Positions 47,653-56,396 of a stretch of DNA of 64,000 bases are shown in pieces. The notes under the pieces were generated by a model. The model did no database searches, had not been told where the DNA came from, and saw only the letters and a program-made list of their open reading frames with translations. Position 1 is the stretch's first letter, and each line of letters starts with the position of its first letter. The position numbers were made by a program, and so were the translations under genes. The DNA is from Planctomycetota bacterium. GTDB taxonomy: Bacteria > Planctomycetota > UBA1135 > UBA2386. Location: NCBI GenBank assembly GCA_019636245.1, contig JAHBXX010000013.1, forward strand, positions 1 through 64,000, read 5' to 3'.

Positions 47653-49668
47653 ATGCTGCTGTCCCGAAAGATCGGCGCCGTCCTGCGCGGCAGCGCCACG
47701 CCGTTCCAGGTGCTGCTGGCGACCACGCTCGGCGGGCTGCTGGGCTTCGTGCCGGGGTTCTTCCTGCCCGGTGACCTCGGTGGGGGGTTCCTGCAGGCGC
47801 CCGGCCTGATCCTGCTGCTCGTCTGCACCGTGCTGGTGGTGAATGCGAACCTCGCGGTGTTCGGGCTGGTGACGCTCGTCGCCAAGCTGCTGAGCTACGC
47901 CCTGCTGCCCGTCTCCTACCGGATCGGCGTGTGGCTGCTCGACGGTCCGCTGCAGGGCCTGTTCCGCGGGCTCGCCAACGGCAAGGTCACCGCCTGGTTC
48001 GGACTCGAGCGCTACGCCACGGCCGGTGGCCTCGTGCTCGGTCTGGGGTTCGGCCTCGCCGGAGGGTGGTTCCTGAACGGCAGCATCCGCCTGGTGCGCA
48101 CGCGCATGGCGACCGTCGAAGCGGGCAGCGAGCGCTACCAGGCCTACGCGGGGAAGTGGTGGGTGCGGCTCCTGACCTGGGCCCTGCTGGGCAAGGGCAA
48201 GGGCAAGAAGACCTGGCAGGAACTCGCCACGCAGAAGAAGTTCGGCCTGCCGGTCCGCCTCGGCGGCGTGCTGGTGGCCGCGATCGGCCTGGCCAGCCTG
48301 TGGGTCGTGCAGCAGTGGTTCTCGGCGCCGATCCTGACCCGCAACATCCAGGGTGGGCTGCAACGGCTGAACGGCGCCACCGTCGATCTGGAGTCGGCGA
48401 GCCTCGACTTCGGGCAGGGCCAGCTGCGGCTCGCCGGTCTGGCGATCGCCGACAGCCGCGCGCTCGACCAGGACCTGCTGGCCGCCGACGAGCTGGTGGC
48501 GACCCTCGACACCGGCGAGCTGCTGCGGCGTCGCCTGGTGATCGACGAGCTGCGGTCGACGAGCGCCCGCAGCGGTACGCCCCGCCGCGCGCCAGGGGTC
48601 CGGGTGCCGCGCGAGGCGCCGCCGCCACCCGAGCCTGAGCCGCCGACGGGAACGAAGACCGCCGAGGACTACCTGCGCGACTTCGAGACCTGGAAGCAGC
48701 GCTTGGAGCAGGCCCGCGAGTGGCTCGAGGTGCTGACCGGCGGCGAGGACGCCGAGCCCGCACCTTCGACCCCCGAGCAGCATGCCGCGGACAGGGCCGA
48801 GCAGGAACGCCGCGTCGGCCTCGCCAGGGTGGTGGCGAACCACCTGCTCGAAGCCGCGCCGCGGGTGTTGATCCGCCGCATCGACATCGAGGGCATCGGC
48901 TACTCGATCGGCGGCAAGGGCGATCGTCTCGACCTGCGCTTGCGGAACGTCTCCGACCGGCCCGCCGTGGTCGAGGGCGCGCTGGCGCTGCGCCTCGAGT
49001 CGCAGTCCGAGGCGATGCGGCTGTCGCTCCAGGGCCGGTCCTCGGCGTCGCCGGCCACGGCCTTCGAGTTCAACCTGCGAGGTCTCGCCGTCGACGACGT
49101 GTTCGGCCGGCTGCGCATCGGTGGCGCGCCGCCGTTGCGCGGCGGCACGATGGACCTGCAGATCCAGGGCGCGCTGCGCCAGGCGCGCGGCCAGGCGACG
49201 ACGATCGACGCGCCGCTGCAGGTGGCGTTGCGCGACACGGTGTTCGCGCTGGCGGGGGCCCGCGAGACCAAGGTCGAATCGCTGCTGCTGCCGATCGGCC
49301 TGCGCGGTCCCTTGGTGCAGCCGGCGATCGCGCTCGACGACAAGGTGCTGCAGGACGCGCTGCTGGCCGCCGGCCAGCGCGAACTGGCCAGCTTCGTGCA
49401 GGCGCAGGCCGGCAAGCTGCTCGGCGGCCTGCCCGTCGACGTGTCCGGCCTGATCGACCCGACCAAGCCGCCGGCGGAGCAGGTCGAAGCGGCGCGGCAG
49501 CGCGCCGAGGCGGAGGCGAAGCGCCTGGAGGAGGAGGCGAAGCAGAAGGCCGAGGCCGAGGCCAGGCGGCTGCAGGAGGAGGCGGCGAGGAAGGCGGCCG
49601 AGGAGGCCAAGAAGCGCCTGCCCGGTGGGCTCAAGGGCATCCTCCCTGGCGACAAGAAGGGCCAGTGA
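47653..49668 (+). CDS. Fusion of TIGR03546- and TIGR03545-like uncharacterised envelope proteins
   Basis: The protein has 671 residues from ATG 47653. The N-terminal ~150 residues hold several membrane spans (TTLGGLLGFVPGFFLPGDLG, LILLLVCTVLVVNANLAVFG), fitting TIGR03546. After a linker another span (~202-222, LGGVLVAAIGLASLWVVQQW) starts a long AsmA-like lipid-transfer-type beta domain (IQGGLQRLNGATVDLESASL, RRIDIEGIGYSIGG, LRGPLVQPAIALDD). The C-terminal ~60 residues are a coiled coil (EAEAKRLEEEAKQKAEAE). From memory the two families are usually separate adjacent genes in bacteria with outer membranes. Likely a bridge between the inner and outer membranes. Only two bases separate it from the next gene. 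Confidence 0.78.
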   Translation: MLLSRKIGAVLRGSATPFQVLLATTLGGLLGFVPGFFLPGDLGGGFLQAPGLILLLVCTVLVVNANLAVFGLVTLVAKLLSYALLPVSYRIGVWLLDGPLQGLFRGLANGKVTAWFGLERYATAGGLVLGLGFGLAGGWFLNGSIRLVRTRMATVEAGSERYQAYAGKWWVRLLTWALLGKGKGKKTWQELATQKKFGLPVRLGGVLVAAIGLASLWVVQQWFSAPILTRNIQGGLQRLNGATVDLESASLDFGQGQLRLAGLAIADSRALDQDLLAADELVATLDTGELLRRRLVIDELRSTSARSGTPRRAPGVRVPREAPPPPEPEPPTGTKTAEDYLRDFETWKQRLEQAREWLEVLTGGEDAEPAPSTPEQHAADRAEQERRVGLARVVANHLLEAAPRVLIRRIDIEGIGYSIGGKGDRLDLRLRNVSDRPAVVEGALALRLESQSEAMRLSLQGRSSASPATAFEFNLRGLAVDDVFGRLRIGGAPPLRGGTMDLQIQGALRQARGQATTIDAPLQVALRDTVFALAGARETKVESLLLPIGLRGPLVQPAIALDDKVLQDALLAAGQRELASFVQAQAGKLLGGLPVDVSGLIDPTKPPAEQVEAARQRAEAEAKRLEEEAKQKAEAEARRLQEEAARKAAEEAKKRLPGGLKGILPGDKKGQ

Positions 49669-49670
49669 CC

Positions 49671-50354
49671 ATGCGGCGACTCGACCGCACCGGGCAGCGC
49701 ATCGTGGGCGTCCTGATCGAGAAGCAGCTCGCGGTGCCCGACAGCTATCCGCTCAGCGAGAACGCGCTGGTCGATGGCTGCAACCAGAAGAGCAACCGCG
49801 ACCCGGCGATGGAGCTGGCTTCGTTCCAGGTCGCCGGCGCGCTGATGGCCCTGCAGGAGGCGGGTTGGGTGGCGCGCGTCGAGGGTGGCGGGCGGGTGGC
49901 GCGGTTCCGGCATCGGCTGACCGAGGAACTCGGCGTCGACGCCGGCGACCTCGCCGTGCTCGCCGAGCTGCTGCTGCGTGGCCCGCAGGCGCCCGGGGCC
50001 CTGAAGCCGCGGGTCGCCCGCATGGGGCTCGCCGCGTCGCCCGAGGCGATCGAACAGCGGCTGCGTGGGCTGGCGGCGCGCACGCCGCCGCTGGTCGAAC
50101 TGCTGCCGCTCGGTCCACGCGAACGCGACGCGCGCTGGCGCCAATGCCTGGGCGACGGCAGCGAGAGCGAGCCGGCGCCGGCCGGCGTGGCCGCCGTCGC
50201 CGCGCCGGCCGGCGTGGCCGCCGTCGCCGCGCCGGCGGCAGGTACGTCGATGGCGGTCGCCGGTGGTCTCGAGGCGCGCGTGGCCCTGCTCGAGCAGCGC
50301 CTCGCCGCCCTGCAGCAGCAGGTCGACGCCCTCGGCCGGGGGGGGGCCGGCTGA
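49671..50354 (+). CDS. YceH/DUF480 family protein
   Basis: The protein has 227 residues from ATG 49671. Residues 1-160 are two winged-helix domains: RIVGVLIEKQLAVPDSYPLS, NALVDGCNQKSNRDP, then LAVLAELLLRGPQAPGALKP and RVARMG. This is the YceH (DUF480) family, of unknown function. The C-terminal tail has Ala/Val repeats (9 residues, twice) and a heptad helix VALLEQRLAALQQQVDALG. It is almost fused to the envelope gene before it and overlaps the next gene by one base. Confidence 0.88.
   Translation: MRRLDRTGQRIVGVLIEKQLAVPDSYPLSENALVDGCNQKSNRDPAMELASFQVAGALMALQEAGWVARVEGGGRVARFRHRLTEELGVDAGDLAVLAELLLRGPQAPGALKPRVARMGLAASPEAIEQRLRGLAARTPPLVELLPLGPRERDARWRQCLGDGSESEPAPAGVAAVAAPAGVAAVAAPAAGTSMAVAGGLEARVALLEQRLAALQQQVDALGRGGAG
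50181..50234 (+). repeat. 27-bp perfect tandem duplication inside the YceH-like gene
   Basis: The 27 bases at 50181-50207 recur exactly at 50208-50234, adding one extra AGVAAVAAP to the linker. It keeps the frame, so it is a recent, neutral length change. Confidence 0.8.
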
Positions 50355-51568
50355 TGGCCCCGCACCTGGCGGTCTACGCCCATCCGTTCGATCTCGACGC
50401 CCTGGGCGCCAACGGCGGGCTCGCGCGTCTGCGCGACCTGGGCTTCGCCGAGGTGGCACTGGCGACCAGCTACCACGACGGCCGCTGGCTGATGCCGTGG
50501 CATCCGGAGGGCAGGGTGCGCTTCCTCGAGGACGGCACGGTGCACTTCCGCCCGGGCCGCGACTACGGCCGGCTGCGGCCGCAGGCTTCGTCCCTGGTGG
50601 ACGTCGCGCGGCCGTCGCCGCTCGAGCGGCTGTGCGAGGCGGCGCCGGCGGCCGGGCTGGCGGTGCGCGCCTGGACGGTCGGCACCCACAACTCCCGCCT
50701 CGGCGCGCTGCATCCCGATCTCTGCGTCGAGAACGCGTTCGGCGATCGCTATCCGTACGCGCTGTGTCCGGCGCAGCCGGCGGTGCAGGAGTACCTGCAC
50801 GGCCTGGTCGCGGACCTCGGCGCGCACGACGGCCTGGGCGCGATCGAGTTCGAAGCGTTCGGGTGGATGGGCTGGAAGCACTCGAGCCACCACGACAAGA
50901 GCAGCTTCACGCCGCGGGGTCTGCTGGACTACGCGTTGTCGGTGTGCTTCTGCCCGGCGTGCTGCGAGCGCATGCGGGCCGACGGGAGCGATCCGGCGGC
51001 GGCGCGCGCCGGAGCCCGCGACCTCGTCCGTCGGCACGTGGAGTTGGCGGATGCCATGGCGCCGGCGCGGTTGCCCGAACGGATCGACGACGCCGGCCTG
51101 GCCGGGCTGGAACCCGAGGTCGCGGCGGCCGCCGCGGCGCTGTCGGCGCCGTATCGCGCCCGGATCGGCGTGCTGTCGACGCTGGGCCGGGCCCTGCGGC
51201 AGGCGATGCCGGGCGGGCTGGCCGCCGCCGTCCAGGTGCACCCGGCGACCCTGTTCACCGGCAGCCAGATGGCGCTGCCGCAGACCCAGGGGTTCCGTCC
51301 CGACGAGTACGTGCTGACGGCCTACGGCGAGACGCCGGACGGCATGCGCGCCCTGCTGCGCGGCGCGGCGACGCCGAGGCTCGACGGGCCGCCGCCGCAG
51401 CAGCGCCTCTGCATCTGGCCGAAGCCGCCCTCGTGTGCCAGCGACGAGGATCTGGGGAGGATCCGCGACCTCGCCGCCGAGCACGGCATCACGTCGATCG
51501 CGATCTACCATCTCGGCCTGCTGCCATGGCGCACGATCGAACGCGTGGCGCGTGCCTTCACCGCATGA
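50354..51568 (+). CDS. Probable TIM-barrel enzyme of unknown function (glycosidase-like)
   Basis: The protein has 404 residues from ATG 50354; the ATG shares its A with the stop of the YceH-like gene. No signal peptide. The pattern LARLRDLGFAEVALATSYHD, RLGALHPDLCVENAFGD, LGAIEFEAFGWMGW, LSTLGRALRQAMPGG, ITSIAIYHLGLLPW alternates strands and helices as a TIM barrel and resembles uncharacterised glycosyl-hydrolase-like proteins. A pair VCFCPACC (three Cys) may bind a metal. The next gene overlaps by four bases. No family named. Confidence 0.72.
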   Translation: MAPHLAVYAHPFDLDALGANGGLARLRDLGFAEVALATSYHDGRWLMPWHPEGRVRFLEDGTVHFRPGRDYGRLRPQASSLVDVARPSPLERLCEAAPAAGLAVRAWTVGTHNSRLGALHPDLCVENAFGDRYPYALCPAQPAVQEYLHGLVADLGAHDGLGAIEFEAFGWMGWKHSSHHDKSSFTPRGLLDYALSVCFCPACCERMRADGSDPAAARAGARDLVRRHVELADAMAPARLPERIDDAGLAGLEPEVAAAAAALSAPYRARIGVLSTLGRALRQAMPGGLAAAVQVHPATLFTGSQMALPQTQGFRPDEYVLTAYGETPDGMRALLRGAATPRLDGPPPQQRLCIWPKPPSCASDEDLGRIRDLAAEHGITSIAIYHLGLLPWRTIERVARAFTA

Positions 51569-53235
51569 AGTCCAGATCGGCGATCGCCGTCGTCGTTGCC
51601 CTGCTGCTCGGGACGGCCCCGGCCCAGGGTGAACCGCCGCGCCTCGTCGTCCTTTGTTCGGTCGACCAGCTGGCGCGCTGGGTGTTCGACCAGGGCCTGC
51701 CGCATCTGCCGGCCGACGGCGGCTTCCGCCGGCTGCTCGCCGGCGGGGCGCACTTCGTCGACTGCGCCTACCAGCACGCCTGCACCGAGACCGGCCCCGG
51801 GCACGCGACGATCGGCACGGGCGCGCCGGCCGCCGGCCACGGCATCGTGCGCAACAGCTGGTGGTCGGCGGCCGACCGCGCGGTCGTCTACTGCGCCGAG
51901 CAGCCGATGCCGCCGCTCCCGGAACTGCCGGAGGCCAAGGACCGTGGGCCCGGACGCCTGCTGCTGCCGACGCTAGGCGATGGCCTGAAGGCGCACGTGC
52001 GCGGCAGCAAGGTGGTGGGTGTGGCGTGGAAGGACCGCGCCGCGATCCTGATGGCGGGCAGGTCCGCCGATGCCGTGGTGTGGTTCGAGGCCCAGACCGG
52101 CAACCTGGTGACGAACACCGCCTGGACCCAGGAGCTGCCGGAGTGGATCGCCGCCTTCAACCGGGAGCGCCGCATCGATGGCTTCCACGGCTGGATCTGG
52201 GACCGCTGCGGGCCGGCAAGCGCCTACGCCGGCCTGGTCGACGACCGGCCGTACGAGGTGCCGCACCAGAACGGCAGCAACGGTCGCACGCTGCCGCAGC
52301 CCATCCACGGCGGCGCCAGCGCGCCGGGGCCGGCGTTCTACGCCCAGGCCTACGCCTCGCCGCTCGGCAACACGATGGTGCGGCTCGCCGCCGAGGCGGC
52401 GCTGGACGCCCTGGAACTCGGCCTCGACGCGACGCCCGACCTGCTCTGCGTGAGCTTCTCGGCGACCGACGTGATCGGCCACCAGTTCGGTCCCGATTCG
52501 GTCGAGGCGCGCGATGCCCTGCTGCGGCTCGACCGCGACCTCGCCCTGCTGCTCGAGGGCATCGAGCGCCGGGTCGGCGCGGGCCGCTACGCGGTGTTCC
52601 TGACCGCGGACCACGGCGTCGGACCGACGCCCGAATGGGCGCGCGAGCAGGGCGTCGATGCCGGCCGCGGGGCCCTGCGCAAGGACGCGCGGGCGGCGGC
52701 GGAGAAGGCCCTGAGCCGTGCGTTCGGCGCGCCGCCGAGCGGCAAGCGCTGGTTCGCCCACGTCGACGGGGACACCTTCTGCCTCGACCCCGAGGTGCTG
52801 GAGGCTGTCGGCGGTGCGGGCGACGCGGCGACCTTGCGGCGCCTGGCGGCGCGCACGGCCGCGGCCGCGGCGGCTGCGACGGCGGGCGTGCAGGCGGCCT
52901 ACGCGACCGAGGACCTGCTGCTGCAGTCGGCGGCGCACGATCCGCTGCGCACGGCGCTGCTGCACGCGCTGTGTCCCGGCCGGACCGGCGACGTGGTGCT
53001 GGTCGGCAAGCCCTATTGGCTCGATGGCCGCACGCCGGCGTCGCATGGCACACCGCATCCCTACGACCGCGAGGTGGTGGCGCTGGCGATGGGGCCGGGC
53101 GTGCCGCCGGGCAGCCGGTTCGCGGCGCCGATCACGCCGGGGTTCGGCGTGGTGCTGTTCGCCGCCATGCTCGGGGTACCGCGACCGCCCGGCGCCGTCG
53201 ACCCGCTGCCAGCGGGTCTGCTCGGAACCCGCTGA
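51565..53235 (+). CDS. Alkaline phosphatase superfamily enzyme, PafA-type phosphomonoesterase
   Basis: The protein has 556 residues from ATG 51565, overlapping the previous stop (ATGA). A signal peptide ends at TAPAQG. Catalytic set as in PafA: CTETGPGHATIGTG (Thr76 nucleophile), IVRNSWW (Asn98), WKDRAA (Lys156 and Arg158). Metal ligands: CSVDQ (Asp34), SATDVIGHQFGPDS, TADHGVG and SHGTPHPYDREV. It should hydrolyse phosphate monoesters in the periplasm to supply Pi. It ends the run of four coupled genes that starts at 47653; why a phosphatase is tied to an envelope fusion protein is not clear. Confidence 0.9.
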   Translation: MKSRSAIAVVVALLLGTAPAQGEPPRLVVLCSVDQLARWVFDQGLPHLPADGGFRRLLAGGAHFVDCAYQHACTETGPGHATIGTGAPAAGHGIVRNSWWSAADRAVVYCAEQPMPPLPELPEAKDRGPGRLLLPTLGDGLKAHVRGSKVVGVAWKDRAAILMAGRSADAVVWFEAQTGNLVTNTAWTQELPEWIAAFNRERRIDGFHGWIWDRCGPASAYAGLVDDRPYEVPHQNGSNGRTLPQPIHGGASAPGPAFYAQAYASPLGNTMVRLAAEAALDALELGLDATPDLLCVSFSATDVIGHQFGPDSVEARDALLRLDRDLALLLEGIERRVGAGRYAVFLTADHGVGPTPEWAREQGVDAGRGALRKDARAAAEKALSRAFGAPPSGKRWFAHVDGDTFCLDPEVLEAVGGAGDAATLRRLAARTAAAAAAATAGVQAAYATEDLLLQSAAHDPLRTALLHALCPGRTGDVVLVGKPYWLDGRTPASHGTPHPYDREVVALAMGPGVPPGSRFAAPITPGFGVVLFAAMLGVPRPPGAVDPLPAGLLGTR

Positions 53236-53306
53236 ACGCCCGGCTCCGGTGCCGACGCGCGCTCGAGCGCCTTCGCCCCCCGACCGCACCGACGGCGGCG
53301 ATGGGG

Positions 53307-53312
53307 TAGCAT
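53307..53312 (+). promoter_or_regulatory. -10-like TAGCAT
   Basis: TAGCAT overlaps an in-frame ATG at 53311, so that ATG is unlikely to be the start. GTG 53341 follows 28 bases later. Confidence 0.4.
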
Positions 53313-53340
53313 GCTGCGTCCCGATTCCCAGCCGCCGGCG

Positions 53341-53973
53341 GTGCGGCGGAGGCTCATGCAGCGACTGATCGATCAGCATCCCCTGCGGCGTGGCGCGCAC
53401 GCGACCCGCGACGACGGCATGTGCGCGATGGAGATGGTGGCCTGGCTGGCCGGCGAGCCGCACAGCGACGAGCCGACCTGTGCCTGTCCGGTGGTGGCGG
53501 CCTTCGTGCGCGCCTGCAACGACGCGATGAACGATGCGGCCCGGAACCGCTGCCTGCGACCGCTGGTGCCGCGGCTGGTCAACACGCGGGCGAGCGCGGC
53601 CGTCGAACGGCAGCGTGGCTTGCTGGTGGTCGACTGGCTGGTGCGCCGCCTGCTGCCCGCCTGGCTGCGGCGGCGGCGCCGAACGGACGAGGCGCGGTTG
53701 CTCGCCGAGCTGCCGCCGGTGCTCGGACCCGAGGACCTCGCCACCAGCCTGCGGGCCGTCGAGCACTTCGCTCCCGACCAGCAGGTCGCGCGCTGGGTGC
53801 TGCAGCGGGCGGCGGAAGGACTGCCGCCGGCGCGGTTCGTCGCCGGCGCCGTGCAGGTGGCGCGCGCGCTCAACGACGCCAGCACCTGGACCGAGGTGGT
53901 CGGCTGCATCGAGCAGCTGGTGGCCTGCGGCCACACGGCGCCGCCGCGCAGCGCCGCCGACGAGGTCCGGTAG
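53341..53973 (+). CDS. Conserved hypothetical protein (CAMEMVAWLAGEPHSD family)
   Basis: The protein has about 210 residues from GTG 53341; ATG 53356 is an alternative. The opening block GMCAMEMVAWLAGEPHSDEP, then TCACPVVAAFVRACNDAM and PLVPRLVNTR, is a recurrent conserved pattern of bacterial proteins seen in unrelated genomes, from memory. The later part is Arg-rich and helical (WLVRRLLPAWLRRRR) and ends in DASTWTEVVGCIEQLVACG. Cys/His residues could bind a metal. No function known. It lies 107 bases before the MrfA-like gene. Confidence 0.75.
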   Translation: MRRRLMQRLIDQHPLRRGAHATRDDGMCAMEMVAWLAGEPHSDEPTCACPVVAAFVRACNDAMNDAARNRCLRPLVPRLVNTRASAAVERQRGLLVVDWLVRRLLPAWLRRRRRTDEARLLAELPPVLGPEDLATSLRAVEHFAPDQQVARWVLQRAAEGLPPARFVAGAVQVARALNDASTWTEVVGCIEQLVACGHTAPPRSAADEVR

Positions 53974-54014
53974 GCGGCGCGCCGGTCGCCGCCCGCGGCG
54001 GGCCACGGCGGTGT

Positions 54015-54043
54015 TTGGCGTTCGTTCGGTCGCCGCCTAGACT
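54015..54043 (+). promoter_or_regulatory. mrfA promoter TTGGCG-17-TAGACT
   Basis: TTGGCG at 54015-54020, spacer 17, TAGACT at 54038-54043. The ATG of a 12-codon frame at 54051 is seven bases downstream; the mrfA ATG is at 54081. Confidence 0.55.
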
Positions 54044-54050
54044 GCGGACC

Positions 54051-54089
54051 CATGGGTGGCTACTGGCACGGGGTCCGGCGATGGACCTG
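54051..54089 (+). CDS. 12-codon open frame overlapping the mrfA start
   Basis: ATG 54051 reads MGGYWHGVRRWT and stops at TGA 54087-54089, overlapping the mrfA ATG by nine bases in another frame. The ATG is at the leaderless distance from TAGACT. It may be a coupling or regulatory leader peptide. It may also be chance. Confidence 0.25.
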
Positions 54090-56396
54090 AGCGAGTTCGT
54101 CCGCCGGCTGCGCGAACCGGCCGACGATGCGGTGGCGACGGTCGATGCCTGGCACTGCACCGAGGCGCGGCCGGCGCGCATGGCGCCGTTCCCGGACTGG
54201 CTCTGCCCCGACCTGAAGGAGGCGCTGGCAGCCCGCGGCATCGTCGAACTCTACCGCCACCAGCGCGAGGCCGCCGACCTGCTGCACGGCGGCCGGCATT
54301 GCGTCGTGGCGACGGCGACCGCGTCGGGCAAGTCGCTGTGCTACCACCTGCCGGTGCTCGACGCGCTGCTGCGGCACGGCCTCGATGCGCGGGCGCTCTA
54401 CCTGTTCCCGACCAAGGCCCTGGCGCGCGACCAGATGGCGGCCGTCGAGCGGCTCCTGGCGGCGAGCGGGCGCGGCGACCTCACGGTGGCGGTCTACGAC
54501 GGCGACACGCCGCCGAGCATCCGGCAGGCGCTGCGCGACCGCGGCACGCTGGTGCTGACCAACCCGCACATGCTGCACCAGGGCATCCTGCCGAACCACA
54601 CCAAGTGGCAGGGGCTGTTCACCGGCCTGCGCTACGTCGTCGTCGACGAACTGCACACGCTGTCGGGCATCTACGGCTCGCACGTCGCCAACGTGCTGCG
54701 CCGGCTGCGCCGCATCTGCCGCCACTACGGCAGCGAGCCCGTGTTCTGCGGCGCCTCGGCGACGATCGGCAACGCCGGCGAACACGCCCGCCGGCTGTTC
54801 GAGGTGCCGGTGCACGTGGTCGACGAGGACGGCAGCCCGGCGGGCCGCAAGCACTTCCTGTTCCTGAACCCGCGGGTCGTCTCGGCGGCGTCCGGCATGC
54901 GCGTGCCGGCCAGCGAGGCCGCGCGCCAGCTCGGCGGCCGGCTGTTGCAGAGCGACCTGCAGGCGATCTTCTTCGCCCGTTCGCGCAACCAGACCGAGGT
55001 GCTGCTCAAGTACCTGCGCGACGAGGCGAAGGCCCGCCATCTCGACCAGGAGCGCGTCGCCGGCTACCGCGGCGGCTACCTGCCGAACCTGCGGCGATCG
55101 ATCGAGCAGGGGCTGCGGGAAGGCCGCATCCGCACCGTGGTGTCGACCAACGCGCTCGAACTCGGCGTCGACATCGGCAGCCTCGACGTGTGCGTGCTGG
55201 TCGGCTACCCGGGCACGGTGTCGAGCACCTTCCAGCGCGCCGGTCGCGTCGGCCGGCGCTCGCAGGAGAGCGCCGTCGTGCTGGTGGCGCGCAGTTCGGC
55301 GATGGACCAGTTCCTGGTGCAGCAGCCCGGCTACCTGTTCGACGCGCGCCGCGACCAGGTCTGCATCGACCCGGACAACGCGATCATCCTCACCAACCAC
55401 GTGCGCTGCGCCGCGTTCGAGCTGCCGTTCGGCGAGGACGAGGCGTTCGGGCAGGCCGAGGGCACCCGCGCGGTGCTCGACTTCCTGGCCCACGATCTGG
55501 GCGTGCTGGTGCACCAGGGCGGTCGCTTCCACCATGCCGACCGCACCTACCCGGCCGAAGGGGTGAGCCTGACGGCGGCCGACATGGACAACGTCACGAT
55601 CCAGGACGTCGAATCGCGCACGATCCTGGCGGAGATCGACCGGCCGTCGGCGATCACCGAGGTCCATCCGGGGGCGATCTACGGCCACCAGGGCGACACC
55701 TGGCTGGTCGAGCGCTTCGACTACGACGATCGCCGCGCGTTCGTGCGCCGCGTCGACGCCGACTACTACACCGAGGCCGACACCGAGACCGAGGTCAGGA
55801 TCCTGCAGCTCGACGAGCGGCAGGATCACGGCAGCTACACCGCGCACCGGGGCGAGGTGCACGTGAGCACGCTCGCGAAGGCGTTCAAGAAGATCAAGTT
55901 CTACAGCCGCGAGAACGTCGGTACCGGCGCGATCCACCTGCCGCCGGAGGAGTTCGACACCGAGGCCTGCGCGCTGGTGCTGGCGAGCGGACTCACGGCC
56001 CGGCTCGGGCTGAAGAAGGGCGGCGAGGCCAGCTGTCTGCAGGGGGTCGGCGAACTGCTGCAGGGCTTGGTGCCGCTGTTCGTGCGCGTCGATCCCGGCG
56101 ACGTGCGGGTGCTCGCCGAGGCGTTGCAGCCGCACTTCGAGGCGCCGGCGCTGCTGCTCTACGACCGGGTGCCGAACGGCGTCGGCCTCGCCGAACGCAT
56201 CTTCCGCTGCCACCGCGAGATCCTCGCCGCGGCGCTGCGCCTGGTGCAGAAGTGCGCGTGCCGCAGCGGCTGTCCGGCGTGCATCGGGCCTTCGGCGGGG
56301 CTCGGTGGCCGCAGCAAGGCGGTCGCGGCGGCGATCCTGGAGGGCATGCTGCACGGCGAGCCGACGGCGGACGCCGTGGCGGTGACGGCGTGGTAG
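54081..56396 (+). CDS. mrfA: DEAD/DEAH-box helicase of the MrfA (YprA) type
   Basis: The protein has 771 residues from ATG 54081. Helicase motifs: TATASGKS (Walker A, residues ~80), FPTKALARDQ, LTNPHMLH, VVDELHT (DEAH-like DELH), CGASATIGN (motif III), then STNALELGVDI and FQRAGRVGRRS (motifs V-VI). A C-terminal DUF1998-type zinc region ends in KCACRSGCPACIG, with four cysteines. This is the Hrq1/YprA group. In Bacillus subtilis the YprA-YprB pair (MrfA-MrfB) repairs mitomycin-C lesions independently of UvrABC. Here MrfA is directly followed by an exonuclease gene with the same pairing. Confidence 0.9.
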   Translation: MDLSEFVRRLREPADDAVATVDAWHCTEARPARMAPFPDWLCPDLKEALAARGIVELYRHQREAADLLHGGRHCVVATATASGKSLCYHLPVLDALLRHGLDARALYLFPTKALARDQMAAVERLLAASGRGDLTVAVYDGDTPPSIRQALRDRGTLVLTNPHMLHQGILPNHTKWQGLFTGLRYVVVDELHTLSGIYGSHVANVLRRLRRICRHYGSEPVFCGASATIGNAGEHARRLFEVPVHVVDEDGSPAGRKHFLFLNPRVVSAASGMRVPASEAARQLGGRLLQSDLQAIFFARSRNQTEVLLKYLRDEAKARHLDQERVAGYRGGYLPNLRRSIEQGLREGRIRTVVSTNALELGVDIGSLDVCVLVGYPGTVSSTFQRAGRVGRRSQESAVVLVARSSAMDQFLVQQPGYLFDARRDQVCIDPDNAIILTNHVRCAAFELPFGEDEAFGQAEGTRAVLDFLAHDLGVLVHQGGRFHHADRTYPAEGVSLTAADMDNVTIQDVESRTILAEIDRPSAITEVHPGAIYGHQGDTWLVERFDYDDRRAFVRRVDADYYTEADTETEVRILQLDERQDHGSYTAHRGEVHVSTLAKAFKKIKFYSRENVGTGAIHLPPEEFDTEACALVLASGLTARLGLKKGGEASCLQGVGELLQGLVPLFVRVDPGDVRVLAEALQPHFEAPALLLYDRVPNGVGLAERIFRCHREILAAALRLVQKCACRSGCPACIGPSAGLGGRSKAVAAAILEGMLHGEPTADAVAVTAW

